Shown piece after piece: positions 22,011-34,727 of a stretch of 64,000 nucleotides of DNA. The position numbers and the translations under genes are program-made. This DNA is from Neocallimastix lanati (nom. inval.) (taxonomy: Eukaryota > Neocallimastigomycota > Neocallimastigomycetes > Neocallimastigales > Neocallimastigaceae): contig JACVTC010000120.1 of NCBI GenBank assembly GCA_016946835.1, positions 468,501 to 532,500 of the forward strand, given 5' to 3'. The notes under the pieces were generated by a model that was not told the origin of the DNA, ran no database searches, and saw only the letters and a list, made by a program, of their open reading frames with translations. Positions within the stretch are counted from its first letter, which is position 1; the number at the start of each line of letters is the position of its first letter.

Positions 22011-25000
22011 GTTAACCGATAGGCTCTAAGGGTTTGTGATCTGTATAAATCACTGTTGGAATTTTGTTTCCTAATATATATAGCTTAAATTTTGTTATAG
22101 AATAATATAAAGCTGCACCTTCCAGGTCTGTAATTCCATAATTATTTTCTGCTTTTGTTAAGGTTATACTTACCTAATGAATGGGATGTTCAGTAACACC
22201 ATCCTCCCTTTTTGGAGTAAAACCCCACCGAGTCCTTTATAGGAAGCATCTCTTCGAATTATAAAAGAAGGAGATTAAAACATAGGTCTTGTTCCGAGGT
22301 CCTAATAAATTTTTGATTCTTTTTAAGCAGCCGGCATAAGGGTTCCATAGCGGCAGAAAAGTTCTTAATGAATTGACGGTAATAACCAACAGCACCAAGA
22401 AAAGATCTCAATTCAGATTCATTAGTCGGAGGACTCCAATTACAAATAGATTCCACTTTTTATAGGAAGAGGTTTCAAACCTTTACTTGTAAGAAGATGA
22501 CCAAGAACCTTCACTTCTGATTTCATAAAGGTGCATTTCTCTATATTAATTTTAAGGTTCTTTTCTTTAAGAATAGATAAAACTTGATTCAAATAGATTA
22601 AATGTTCCTCTTAAGATTTAGAATAAATAAGAATATCATCAATAAAATTGTAAACACACTTACCAATAAGGGGAAAAAGAATTTGGTTCATTTCTCTCTG
22701 AAAGGTTGCAGGAGCGTTGCAAAGACCAAAGGGCATTACTTTAAAACAAAAGTTTCTAAAAAGTGTAGTGAAGCTAGTGATGTCTACGCTGTCGGGATGC
22801 ATGGGTATCTGATGATATCCAGAATAAAGATCTAAGGTAGAGAAAACGGTAGCACCATTACGACCATCAAAAATCTCGTCAATAAAGGGAAGAGAATAAG
22901 CGTCTTTAATGGTAACATCATTGACTTTTCTGTTATCAATACAGATTCTCCATTTACCATTGCTTTTAGGTACAATTACTACCAGAGAGGACCACGCTGA
23001 ATGAGAAGGGACAATTAATTTTTTGTTTATAAGTTTTATAAGCTCCTTTTTCAGAATATCAGCCTTAAATTTTGATATACGGTAACTTCGCTGTTTAATT
23101 GGTTGGGTTCCAGGAATTAAATTGATTTCATGCAGAGTTAATTTGGACTGTGAAAGATCATCACTAGAAGTTGCAATAATAGAGATATAATCTTCAAGAA
23201 TTTTAACTACTCTTGGCCTATACCGTTCATTTATAGTATTAAGGTATGAATCATTATGAATATAATTCAATGGGGTTAAAATTTCTGATGATTCTTGTTG
23301 GTGTTCTTTGAATTGAGTTCGATTAATATAGCTTTCATTTTTAATTAAACACATTGTACCTTCTGATTCTGGGGAAAGATTTGGATTAGAAAGATCGTTA
23401 TCTATTTCCTTAAAAGCAAACTAGCTTTTCATCGTCAAGATCTTGATTAAGATATGCCAAAACTTCATACAATCCATCATCTTTCATGTGACTCAACTTA
23501 TTTTCATGTGGAAATACAACTAATTTATGATCAGCTTGAGCTTTCAATCCAAATAAAATGTCGTAGAAAGGATCGGGATTATCTAATACTCTGAAATCAA
23601 GCGTAAGAGGGTAGTTTCCTATATAGAAAGAAAACTGAACAATATTACCATAGCTGTCAGGACAATCCTTAGCTGCTTGCCGAATTTTACCAGATCAATG
23701 TTATTGACAATGGTTACTGAGGGTTCTAAATTCGAAACAGCGTTAATAATATTAGTTTTATTTAATTTAAGTAACTTACTCAATTCATTTCTAACTTTTG
23801 GACTAATATCTAATAGTTGTCCTAAGGTAATTTGACTGACAAATGAATTCAACTTGTCTTTAATATTGTAATTTTTCTTTCCTTCTACAAGTTGAATATG
23901 TCGTTTAACCTTTGGTTTAGGATTAATTTCTTGATCCAAAGGATTCTTAAGTCTTCTATCATTATCTTTAAACTCTTGTTCTATTTTCTTTTCCTTCCTA
24001 ATAGAGGGATTGCTTAGGATAGATGGATGTAACTGATCTAATTTTTCTGTCAAGTCATGAGGCATGGGTGTTTTTTGCCTGGTTTGCTTTTCTTGTAATC
24101 TTAAAGCAGGAGTATCAAGAGGTCTATTCTCAGATGGTAAGTTTTTATATCAAACCTTATTTAATGGGTTTAATTGGTTTTCCGCTTTCCTTTTGATAGC
24201 ATTAATCGAATTGTTTTCTTTTTCTTGAAAGTTATCTTTATCGTTTTGGTTTTGGGGAAGATTTAAAAATGAAGCATTTTCATTTACTACGGGAGTGCTT
24301 CTACTCCCTTTTAGAAGTTTAAAGATTTATTATCATTGTTAAAAATTATTTTTTTATTTTCATTTATAATTTTATTTAATTTTGGACAGTCTACTTGAAA
24401 ATGACCTTTTTCTTTACAATAGAAACAAGTTATTTTAGATACATCTCTTGAGTTTTTCATGAATGGGGATTTAAGTACCTCTTTCTCTTTTTCATATATC
24501 TTTTATCTAATATTTTTAGTTAGAGTTGTTTTTATTGTTATTAAAGTTTTCATTTAAATTCGGATTTAATCTGTCCAACTTCTCAACTAATAAGAATGCT
24601 TTTTTCAATTTGATGCTGTCTCCTCTAAGAAAAACCATTTTCCATGCTTCGTAATTTGGTTGCAGAGAGTCAATGTAGTCTAAAACACTAATAACCTTTC
24701 TTCTTTTCTTGTCTAATTAGCTATAGAGATTTCTATACCTAAAATTAAAATTTTTAATCTTTTAGTTCCTTTTGATCCGGAGTCTATCATGAGTTTTATT
24801 TTTAAAGGCTTATTGTTGAAGGATATAGTAAAAGTATTAGTCATTTTCCCTGTAAAACTGGGTGTGAAATTTGCTGATAATAAGTTTTTCTTTTTTGTTC
24901 TTAATTCGTTATGTTTGAAATGATTAAATGCTTTGTTATCGTTCTTGTTCAGCTCATGTATATTCATTCTGTACGTTGATTTTTTGTTAAATTTGTTAAT

Positions 25001-25625
25001 ATGAATGTTGGTAACTTTATTATTCAAAAGACATCGTTTATCAATTTCAATTATGTTGGTAGCTTCAAATAAAGTCTGAGGTTTATTTTTTACCTTATCA
25101 AATTCTTTAACCTCATCAATTAGTTCACGTCTTATTAAGTCTATAAGGATATTATCTTGCCATCCGATCCTCCTTAACAACCTTCTAAATTCAATGGTAT
25201 AAAAGGTAGCTTTACCTAAATGTTTTTGTTTTAACTCCAATAATTGTTCGATAAGAGCGTATTTCTGCTCTTTCGTATCTCCAAAATTTTTTATAAGTAG
25301 ATGTTTAAATTTTTTATAACTTAAACTTTTTAAAATATTATCCGTTTTTAGGGAGAGACCCCATTTTTTTGCAACACCGTGAAGTTTATTAATAACAAAG
25401 GTGTTTTTATATATGTCCGATGGAAAAGAGTTTGGATATTCTTGAAAGAACATTTCACTTTGTTCCAGGACGTCGTTAATATTCATCAACGTTTCATCTT
25501 CGTCTTTTGATAAGTCACCATTTGATGAAAAGAATGTTGGAATGAACTCAGGGTAGAGATAAATTTTGAAGTTTCATTTTCTTTAGGGGCATACTCTTTC
25601 ATACTTTGATCATTTAGTTCCATCT
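22010..25625 (-). pseudogene. Ty3/gypsy fossil G2 (gag, protease, RT, RNase H)
   Basis: Gag begins near 25622 (MELNDQSMKEYAP) and continues with a gag domain (KWGLSLKTDN, LIKNFGDTKEQKYALIEQL, RRLLRRIGWQDN, about 24900-25400). A retropepsin-like LMIDSGS lies near 24780 and a CCHC knuckle CFYCKEKGHFQVDC near 24395-24435, an order that suggests a mosaic. The protease back half is near 23440-23600 (DPFYDILFGLKAQADHKL). RT is at 22611-23354 with SAWSSLVVIVPKSNGKWRICI, STLDLYSGYHQIPMH and FIDDILIYS. An RNase H start reaches TDHKP near 22045. It joins the RT of G1 at about 22010 without an integrase between them. Broken, with many breaks. Confidence 0.85.
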
Positions 25626-25639
25626 TGATTTATTTTCCT

Positions 25640-26435
25640 AAAAGAAAAATTAATATATAAAATAAAATAAAAAGTTAGGTAGTATCATGCAATTTTTAGT
25701 GAAATAAAATATTAATAATTACATTTTACTAAATATAATAATTATATTATTATTATTTTCTTTTATAATTTTAAATAAATATACTTAAAAAATTATTTCA
25801 TAGAGTAATTGTTTTTTGTGTTAAATTATTATATTCTTATATTTTTATAAACCATACCAGATGGTTTAAAGGTAAATTTTATATAAAATAATGTAGCTAA
25901 TAACAAATAATTTAAAGACTAAGATAATTCAACACCTCTCTATTCGGGTTGTTGTAAGAAACATTAATATTAATCTTCAATTATTATATAATACCACCTA
26001 AAATATATCACGCAACACTATTTCACTCAATTCGTAAATAGTTGGCTGGGCTTACAGTAAGTATTTATTTATTTTTAAGTAATTAATTTTTAATATTATA
26101 ATGTTTGTTATAATTTACTTTAATAATAACGCTAATACGTTAACTATACAATTACATTTTATTTATACATGAGAATATTTTAATGGTTGGATACATTATT
26201 AATATATTTAAACTTACAAATTATTTATAATACTATCTAAAAATAAATTTGACTAAATATAGAAATTAATAAAAATATAATAAAATAATTGTACATTTAT
26301 TGTATAAAACTAAGCTAAGATTTTATTTTATTAGCTAATATTGCTAACAATTTTAAGATACATTAAGTTACCACAATGATATCATTGGACAGGTAACATT
26401 TGACCATGTATCTATGACAAATGCTTATATCGTTA
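25640..26435 (-). repeat. L4 gypsy LTR, minus orientation, 5' of G2
   Basis: Upstream of the G2 gag on the same strand. Reading the minus strand the start is placed at TGTAACGATATAAGC (about 26435), followed by GATACATGGTC, GTAAGCCCAGCC and AGAGAGGTGTTGAATTATC blocks shared with 17256-17900. Its position fits a 5' LTR. Boundaries are approximate. Confidence 0.6.
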
Positions 26436-26997
26436 CAATCTTCAGACAATCTAAGCTAACACAAACTCAGAGAAAATTAGTAGAATTAAAATCAGAATAT
26501 AAAGATTTCCATGAAAACAGAAGTTAGAATAATTATAAAAAGATTAGAATAATTATAAAATAGAGATAATAAAAATAGAGAAAATATATTCCATAGATTA
26601 GATAAGGTGATTTGGGCATTATGTAGCCTATATCAGTTGTGAGTTTACTCGACGTTCTTAGACGTTTTTTAAGTTATGATATTTCAGATGGAAGGTAGCT
26701 TGTTCCTATTGATGGATGCACACTTGGTTTGATGAATTTTGAGTTTCGACTTGATGGATAGATTAACCGAGATTCAAAGCTTGATGGATGGATTATCTAG
26801 AACTATAATTATTTCTTGTAGGGTTTACCAATCAGAATAAAGGAAGTTCCAGAGTTCACAACAAGACTAAATTTATCTAAAATATTATTAAAATTTTGAA
26901 TATAATATATGAAATGTAACGATAGGTTAGTGGAACATGGAATGGATTAACACATCTAAAATAAGGTAGTGAATGTGTTTTCAACGGAAGTCGATAT
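26436..26997. other. Unclassified, less AT-rich island
   Basis: No family is recognised. Two copies of AGATTAGAATAATTATAAAA-like sequence lie at 26520-26565. Three spaced copies of CTTGATGGATG-like sequence lie near 26714, 26750 and 26782. A short plus-strand frame (TQTQRKLVELKSEYKDFHEN, about 26455-26525) looks protein-like. The right edge abuts the second R471 copy, so this could be the tail of an element whose LTR is R471; that is a guess. Confidence 0.3.
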
Positions 26998-27401
26998 TGT
27001 AACGAATTGGTTTTATCTCACCAAGTTGTTGTAGTTGATTAATAGTAAACAAATAACACAGAAATAGAAAAATATAATAATTATTTATGGTTTTATATTG
27101 TTATTTTATTTATTATTAATTAGATGTTAATATCGATTTTCAAAGTCAAAATATTATAAATACATGATTTTTTTATATTAAAAAATCTATTCTAAAAATT
27201 GCATGATTGGTTATTAATAATTGTATAATTTTAATAATAAATAAATCGTATAACTAAAGTAAGTGTATAAATTTTAATAATTTAAATAAATTATTTAATC
27301 CAAAAAGGTAAAAAGTAAAATTCAAACCAGTGACATTTATTATTCAAGGCAAGATAGGCACTATTAACTAACAGAAACCAAGATATAACAATGCTGATAC
27401 A
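26998..27401 (+). repeat. R471 repeat copy 2
   Basis: In reverse complement this aligns with 855-1325: shared ATCTCACCAAG / TATCTCACTAGG, ATGGTTTTATAT, TTAATATCGA, AATCATGTATT-type, AAAAAGGTAAAA, CAAACCAGTGACATTTA and CAAGATATAAC blocks. It starts TGTAACGAATTGG and ends near GCTGATACA. No clear target duplication directly at these ends. More diverged than copy 1. Confidence 0.65.
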
Positions 27402-27562
27402 AGACGAAAAGAAATAATGATATTTAAAAATTACTATTAAATTTGTCAAGGATATAATATTTATTTATATTTATTATTATAAAAATAATAATTTAATTAA
27501 AACTATAATTTGTACACCTTAATCCTTGTACCATTAATATCTTAATTAATAATGAACCCCAA
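27402..27562. other. AT-rich spacer
   Basis: Nothing recognisable between the R471 copy and the tandem duplication. Confidence 0.4.
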
Positions 27563-29035
27563 ATATTTGATAAAGTACGCCTATAGGTTCAAGTTCTCTT
27601 GTTGGGAGAAGTTTTATAAAGTTGTTATTTAATTATAAAATTTTATTTATTTATTATTTAAAAATAATTATAAAATTAATTAATACATGAATTTAATTAT
27701 TATTCGAAAATATAAAATAATTATAATATAATTTTGGCATAAAACTGTGCTGCAAAGAATAATCATAAAGAATTATTCTTGTTTTTATATTTGAAATTCA
27801 TAATAAACTAATTAATTAATTAATTAATTCTCTTAGAGTAACTATTAAGTATTTTAAAGTATTTAATATAAAAGTATAAAATAATAATATAAAATATTAA
27901 AATAAAATATTCATAAAAATAATAATAAAAATATAAATTTATTATAATTAATAAAATATAAAATATTAATATAAAATAATAATTATTAAAAATAATAAAA
28001 TATAATAAAATAAAATATCAAATTATAAAAAATAATAAAAATAATAAAAAGAAATTTATAAATTATTTCAATTTTAACATAACATAAAATTTATGTAATA
28101 AATTTTATGTTTACATTAATTTTTATGTTCTTTCATAATTTTATGTCTTTACATAATTTTAATTTTATCACGTTATTTTCGATCACGTTTTATTTAACGA
28201 ATTTGCAAATGATTTATTAATTTATTTTTATGTAATTATTAATAAAATAATTTATTAATAATTAAAGTTTTTATTTACGTTTTATATCATATTTTAATGA
28301 TAAAGTACACCTTGGTTCACTCTCTTACTGGGAGAAGTTATATGAATTTATTTATGAAATTTATTAATATAATATAATTTCATTTACTTATTTATTAAAT
28401 ATTTATTTATTTATTTTATAATTAAAATTTATTTAATTAACTAATAATTTTTATAACTTCATATTAAATATTACTAAATTAATTTTACTAATAAAATATT
28501 TTTATTTTGGCAATTTATTATTATAATTTTAACTATTTGAATTGCATGAATGGCAATTTGCAAAACTGCAAAATTACAAAGAATAAATATAAAGAAAAAA
28601 GTATTCTTTATATAATACTCTTTAATTATAAACTATTTTAAAATAAAAAGAATTAAATATTCAGTTGAATATTATAAAAAGTATAATATAAATAATAAAA
28701 TATTTTATATATATAATAATTAGAACCTATAAAAATATAATAAAAATATAATAAAAATAATTAAAATGAAATAAAATAAAACTTAATTAATTTATAAATT
28801 ATTTACATATTTACATAACATAAAATTTATGTTATAAATTTTATGTTTACATTAATTTTATGTATTTTTAGAGAATTTATGATATTACATAAATTTATCT
28901 TATATCACGTTATTTCTGGATCATTTTATAAATCATATGATAATTAATCAAGTGATTAATTGATTTGTAATTATTAATAAAATAATTTATTAATAATTAA
29001 GGTTTTTATTTTCATTTCATATCATTAATTAATAT
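27563..29035. repeat. Direct tandem duplication, two units of about 740 bp
   Basis: Unit 1 starts TGATAAAGTACGCC at 27563 and unit 2 TGATAAAGTACACC at about 28301. Both continue with GGTTCA...CTCT...GGGAGAAGTT, later a TTTTGGCA / CTGCAAAG block, then ACATAACATAAAATTTATG with its inverted partner, ATCACGTTATTT, and end ATTTATTAATAATTAA(A/G)GTTTTTATTT. Units are clearly diverged, so the duplication is old or the units are separate insertions. No coding sequence. Paired LTRs are one possibility. Confidence 0.65.
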
Positions 29036-29520
29036 TGTATTATGTATTAATTAATATTACCCCTTATATATTAATATAGTTGAATATTATTTATAAAAAT
29101 ATTTTTATTAAATTATATTATTTTATTTTTTTTATTACGTTATTTATTTTTTATATTATTATATTTATATATTATTTTATTTATCGCTTTATATATTCTA
29201 ATTATATTTTTATATTATCTTTTAAATTTAGTATTTATTAAAATATATTATTAAATATTTTTTATTGTTTTTCAAAAAAATATAAAAGAACTAAGAATTA
29301 TTCTTTTTTTAAATCTTTATAAAATTATTATTTATAAAATAATCTGATTACTTTTATAATAAAATATATTAAATAAAAATTTGCTAATTAAAAGCTTAAT
29401 TATGAAATAATATAATATTATAATTTATAAGAGATAATAATTAAATAAAACAATAATAAATATTAATACTTAATAGATTGAGTTATTAGATTAAAGGCTT
29501 CCGACCAAGTTTATCTTTTA
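29036..29520. other. AT-rich spacer
   Basis: No gene is seen. The right end (29515-29545) carries AAAACTTAACAATAATCTTAACC, similar to the LTR end and leader of the gypsy gag at 16490-16525, so a degraded LTR may lie here. Confidence 0.35.
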
Positions 29521-29539
29521 ATTCAAACAAAAACTTAAC

Positions 29540-30055
29540 AATAATCTTAACCATAATTTAGAAACTTCCTTGGAATTCCTAAATTTGGCCTAAGACACTC
29601 AGGTATTTATTCAGCAAAATCAGATGAAGAAATGGATTTGAATAATGAAGATTCAGTACAACAATTACGATCTGAAGCTACTCAAGCTTGTTACACTTTA
29701 GCAGATGTTCAGCAACTGAGAAATGATACCACATAAGAATGTAGTAGTATAGTTTCTGGGAAGAATGAAAACTTCGTATCTAAAGAAAATTTACAAAATT
29801 ACCATCAAGAGGTTATGAAATAATTCGAAGTTTATGATAGAATGAATAACGAAATATTGGCCTCTTTAGAATCATTGAAAAAGGCTACTCTTTACTTTAA
29901 ACATGAGTTATGTACTAAATCTCAAAAGGAAAATGCTTCTTCTGGTGCTACCTCATCAATTCCACTAACTTCTGGAAATCTTACAATAAATCTACATTCT
30001 ATTTTTGACGATAACATCTTGGCAAGGTATGATAGTAATGTTATGTAGTCTGCTT
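29540..30055 (+). pseudogene. Ty3/gypsy gag N-terminal fossil
   Basis: The plus strand encodes MDLNNEDSVQQLRSEATQACYT, a helical segment (FVSKENLQNYHQEVMK) and ILASLESLKKATLYF. The pattern QLRSEA...KENLQNYHQ parallels KLRSDA...KEDFNKYNRD in the gag at 15901-16485, and the leader also matches, so both belong to one gypsy family. It ends where the copia gag relic begins, near 30060. Broken. Confidence 0.6.
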
Positions 30056-30059
30056 ACCC

Positions 30060-31025
30060 TGTCAATATAGCTCAAAAATAAACATAAATTATTAATAGAT
30101 TAAAAGTCTCAATTAGTTCAAAAATCTCATTATAATAACTAAATAATTAAAACCAAAACAATAACAAGCATTTTTACCGAAATTTGAAAATTAAATTATT
30201 TTTTCAATTTCAAATTTAGATAATTATAATTTAAATTACGTTTTAATATATAAAAAAATGGAAAAAACTATTCAATTAACATAGTTAATACTACCGTTAC
30301 TAAAAGAGAACTCATTCCAAGCTATTATCCATTTTGGGTCTCAGAAATGGATCTCATGTTAATATCTAAAGGTCTAGATGAACATATATATGAAAAGAAT
30401 GTAAAAATGCTCACTTAAAATTCACTTGACAATAAGAAGGTCCATTGTAAGAAGGTCAAAGGTTCAATTAAATATTACTATACCGAAGATATCACTGACG
30501 ATATGATTAAAAACAATAATAAAACTAAATTTTTAATCAGTACCAACATTGACGATAAAACTAAAAGTACAATAGACTTTAAGAACAAAACTACTTACGA
30601 AATTTGGAACTACTTGCAAGGTCTTTTTTTAAAAACAACGAAGAAATAAAATTAGAAATAAACAAAAATCGAACAGATAAAATACAATATAAATGATGAT
30701 TTTGGAATATTTTTTTCTAATTTACTAAATACAATTGATAAACTAGAAGAACAAAGTGAGTCAAGTGACGAGACGAAAGAAAATTTAATTATTTTTATAA
30801 TGCTCCTCCTAGTGACATTGTTCAATTAACCAATGTAATCTCATCAAGATAAATGGAAAAAATATTGTGAACAACTAAAAAAGACTATTCCAAGATTAAA
30901 ATATTTACAAAGTCTAAAAAGTGATCAAGAGAAAATTAAGGTTCTGAAATAAACAATAAGATGAGGGTTTTTTGTTATTTGTTTCAAATGTGACAAAGCA
31001 GGCAGCATAGCATATGACTTTAGAG
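30060..31025 (+). pseudogene. Copia gag fossil of the element C family
   Basis: It starts with the family LTR end (AACATAAATTATTAATA) and leader (AAAAGTCTCAATTAG), then a gag closely matching 12846-13867: SYYPFWVSEMDLM, ISKGLDEHIYE, NDDFGIFFSNLLNTIDKLEE and a relic zinc knuckle near 30980-31020. It gives an independent view of leader-gag order in this family, in normal orientation. Broken, with several breaks; old. Confidence 0.8.
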
Positions 31026-31028
31026 CTG

Positions 31029-32250
31029 ATATGCAGGACTTTTATGTGCTACTAATTTTTTATAGTATCGTTATATTTAATTAACTTTTATTAATATATT
31101 TTAATTTATGAACCCAATTAATCAGGGTCTTCTCCAAATTTACAATAAAGAAGAGTAATTATTAGGAAATCTTTATAATAATTTACAAATATTAATAATA
31201 ATAAATGTACATTTAAAATATAATATATTGAAGTCTAATATAATATATAATAAATATATATTACAAATAATAAATATAACTATATAATTCTTAAAATGAA
31301 AATAAGAATAATAAAGTTAAATACATAAGAATATAATTATATAATAAATATGAATATAATAAATAATATCAATTATATATATATTATTATAATTAAAATA
31401 ACTACAACTATTTCATTATATTATAATATATAGAAGAATTATATATTTTTAATATAAACTTTAAAATAAATAAAAATATTTAAATGATATATAATAATAA
31501 TATTCTTATTATATATTTAGAAGAAATTAACTATTTAATTTAATATATAATGTATTATCATTAATAATATATGAATATTGAATAATATATGGATAAGAAA
31601 TTATTTCAAATATTATTATTGAAAGAAGGGATATAAATTTAATATTTAATAATTATTAGTAAATATACAAATATGTTGCTACATATATTTGTTTTATATC
31701 AATATTGATATACGGGACTTTAATGTACTATATTTTAATTATAATAAAATAGTTATATCTTTAATTAATTTATTATTACTTTTCCTGAATAATTAAAAAC
31801 CCCTTTTTCTAAAATAATTTTATTAGAAATTGGTTATTTATTAGGAAATTACATTTTAAAATTATAAATTTAATTATATAAAATACATATTTAAACATAT
31901 AATATAAAATTATATATAAGAATATCAATATTTAAATAATAAATGTATATTATATGCAAGAATATAAAATAAATATAAAATAATACAAAGTAATATATTA
32001 TATAATATAAAATAAGATTATTTAAGTTCTATTAAAGTTAAATATAAGAATATTATTATATTTTAACATAATATATAAATATAAAATAAATATATAATTT
32101 AATATATATTATAATAGTAATTATAATATAATAATGAATAACCAATAATATATGATAAAAATTATTATCAAAAAAATATAAATTTAATATTTAGTATATT
32201 AAATATACAAATATATTACTACATATATTTGTTTTAGATCAAAATTGTCT
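31029..32250. repeat. Direct tandem duplication, units of about 690 and 540 bp
   Basis: Unit 1 starts GATATGCAGGACTTTTATGT at about 31029, unit 2 GATATACGGGACTTTAATGT at about 31711. Both end with AATATACAAATATRTTRCTACATATATTTGTTTT. The inside is A/T-rich with shared islands such as TATTAGGAAAT. No coding sequence; origin unknown, possibly LTRs. Confidence 0.6.
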
Positions 32251-32650
32251 ACTCTAAGATAGCAATTTATATATGAAATTAAGTGTAGTTCTCCATAAGA
32301 GAAGAATTCTTAATTGAAGATAAATTGACTCTTAACATTATAATTATTTTTATATTTAAAGAAAATTTTATATTTAATGTATTGATTATTAAAATATACA
32401 TTTATATAATTTAAATATCCATGAAAAAAATTATAAAAATTTTAATAAAATTTTAATTAAATTTTTTAATAATAATTTTTTTTTCAAATCTTGAAATTGA
32501 AATTTCGAAATTGAATTGTAAAATTTAAAATTAATTTTCTAAAAATTAATTTTAGCATGAATTTAAAAATTTTATATACATAATATATAAATTTGAAAGT
32601 GTTTATTTTTTTGTTTTATTATTTTTGTATACTATTCATTATATAGTAAA
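32251..32650. other. AT-rich spacer
   Basis: No gene. Imperfect inverted blocks of TTGAAATTGAAATTTCGAAATTG-type sequence lie near 32480-32560, also seen as variants near 12770 and 18600. Confidence 0.4.
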
Positions 32651-33408
32651 ATGTTTTTAATATACACATTTCGCTGTAATATAATTCCAATAATTAATGG
32701 TTACTAATTTTTTATTAACAGCTTCTTTAATCCAACGTTGATGTTCCAAGAATCTCTCGATAAGAAGCTCATTCATAGTTCTTTTAATTGTTTCCTTAAT
32801 AGAATTCCTAATGTTAATTTCAATAGATAGTAAGTCTTCTCTTCTATATAATAATTCAAAACTAGAGTATCCTGATACTGACGATCTTGATATTCGTAAA
32901 GCCCATAACACTTAAGGTAGTAGTAATCCCAATTCTCATTATCTTCTACAAAATTTCTAAGTTTCTTATCGATTTCCCTATTTCTATTTTCTACAAGTTT
33001 ATTAGAAGATGGGTGATAAACTGAAACAAAATGAATATATATCCCATACAAATCTAAAATATTTTGGTACTATCTGAATTTAATTAAGGTCCACTATCCA
33101 TATTTATAACTTGTGGAAGTTCGTGTCTACTAAATACTTCAATTAGGAATTTTGTTACGTCTCGAAAAGTTACTGAAACTGTTTTGCTTCTACATCAGTA
33201 ACAATATTACCATTACCAAGTTGATATACAATATTAACTTGAAGTTGACGAAAAAGATTACACCAACGAGAATGTTTACTAGTAGCAGGTTCTAACTTCT
33301 TAATAATAGAAACTAAAGGTAAGTGGTCAGTATATAAAATTGTCTGAAATGGATTACTAAGTATATATGGTATAAATTTATTAATACAATAGTATGCAGC
33401 GACACCCT

Positions 33409-34433
33409 CTAATTCTGAATGGCATAATTTCTTTCTGATATGGTTAGAGAGCGGCTAACAAAATAAACTGGATGTTCTATATTATCATCATATAATTGTA
33501 GTAATACACTACCAATACCATTAAAACTAGTATCAGAACGGATGATAAATGGTTTATCAAATCTTGGGTAGCAAAGAATAGGTGCATTAACTAACGCGTT
33601 TATCAATTTATGGAAACTTTCAGTATGTTCCAATGTCCAGACATATTCTACGTTTTTCCTTAATAATTTACATAATGGAACTGATATTAACGCATAATTA
33701 TCAATAAAATTTCTATAGTAACCGACTATACCTAGAAAAGAACGCAACTTCGTAATACTATTTGGAATATTCATCTTACTAATGGTTTCCACTTTCTTCT
33801 TAATAGGTAATAAACCTTTAATTGTTACTTTATGTCCTAAAGCCTCTACTTCATATCTGTAAAAATGACATTTTTCAATATTTAATTTTAATTTATGTTT
33901 TCTTAAAATATTAAATACTTCTTTTAAGTCTAATAAATGTTGTTCTACATTAGAGGAATAAACAATAATATCATCAAGATATATTTGTACAAAATTATTA
34001 ATTAAAAAGAAAAATATTCCATTCATTTCCCTCTGAAAAGTGGCCGATGTATTCGTTAACCCAAACGGTATCACATTAAAATAAAAGATACCATATTTTA
34101 TAGTAAAGGAGGTAACTTCTTGATCATTAACAAACGTAGGATTTTGATGATATCCACTAATTAAATCAATAGTTGAGAAAATAGTAGTATCCTTTAGAGC
34201 GTCGAATATTTCTTGAATTTTTTGTAGTGAATACGCATCTTTTATTGTACCAATACAATAGGAGACGACCATGGAGAGTGGGAAGGAGAAATTAATCCTT
34301 TATCAATTAATTTTTTTAATTCTTCTTTCAATGCTGTTAATTGAATATGGGATAATTTATATGCTCTTTGTTTAATAGGTTTTGCTTCATCTACCAGTTC
34401 GATATGATATGGTAATAATTTGGATGGTTCCAA
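33409..34433 (-). pseudogene. G3 reverse transcriptase and RNase H start
   Basis: Well-preserved gypsy RT: the substrate-binding GYHQNP block, FGLTNTSATFQREMN and the catalytic YLDDIIVYS, then the connection KLRSFLGIVGYYRNFIDNYA and the RNase H entry FIIRSDTSFNGIGSVLLQ and VYFVSRSLTISERNYA. RT makes cDNA from particle RNA. It resembles G1 and G2 in family but is distinct in sequence. Confidence 0.88.
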
Positions 34434-34727
34434 ATCATCTGAAGATATTGCAACGGTATCATTAAATGTTATTAATATATTTCTTAATTCTGATTTTATT
34501 ATATCTTCCTAAATATCCATACCTTCTATAACTGATTCTATAATAGCTCTTTTATCATCTTTTATGGTTGTAAAAATAGTATTAACAGATATTGAGAAAT
34601 TATCATAATATAAATAATATAAGGCTTGTGAATGAAACATGGATATATCCTCTATTGGAACTAAGAGAACTAATTTATTTTCTTTATTTTTAATTGATAA
34701 GTATTTGTCCAAAGTATCTTCAATAAT

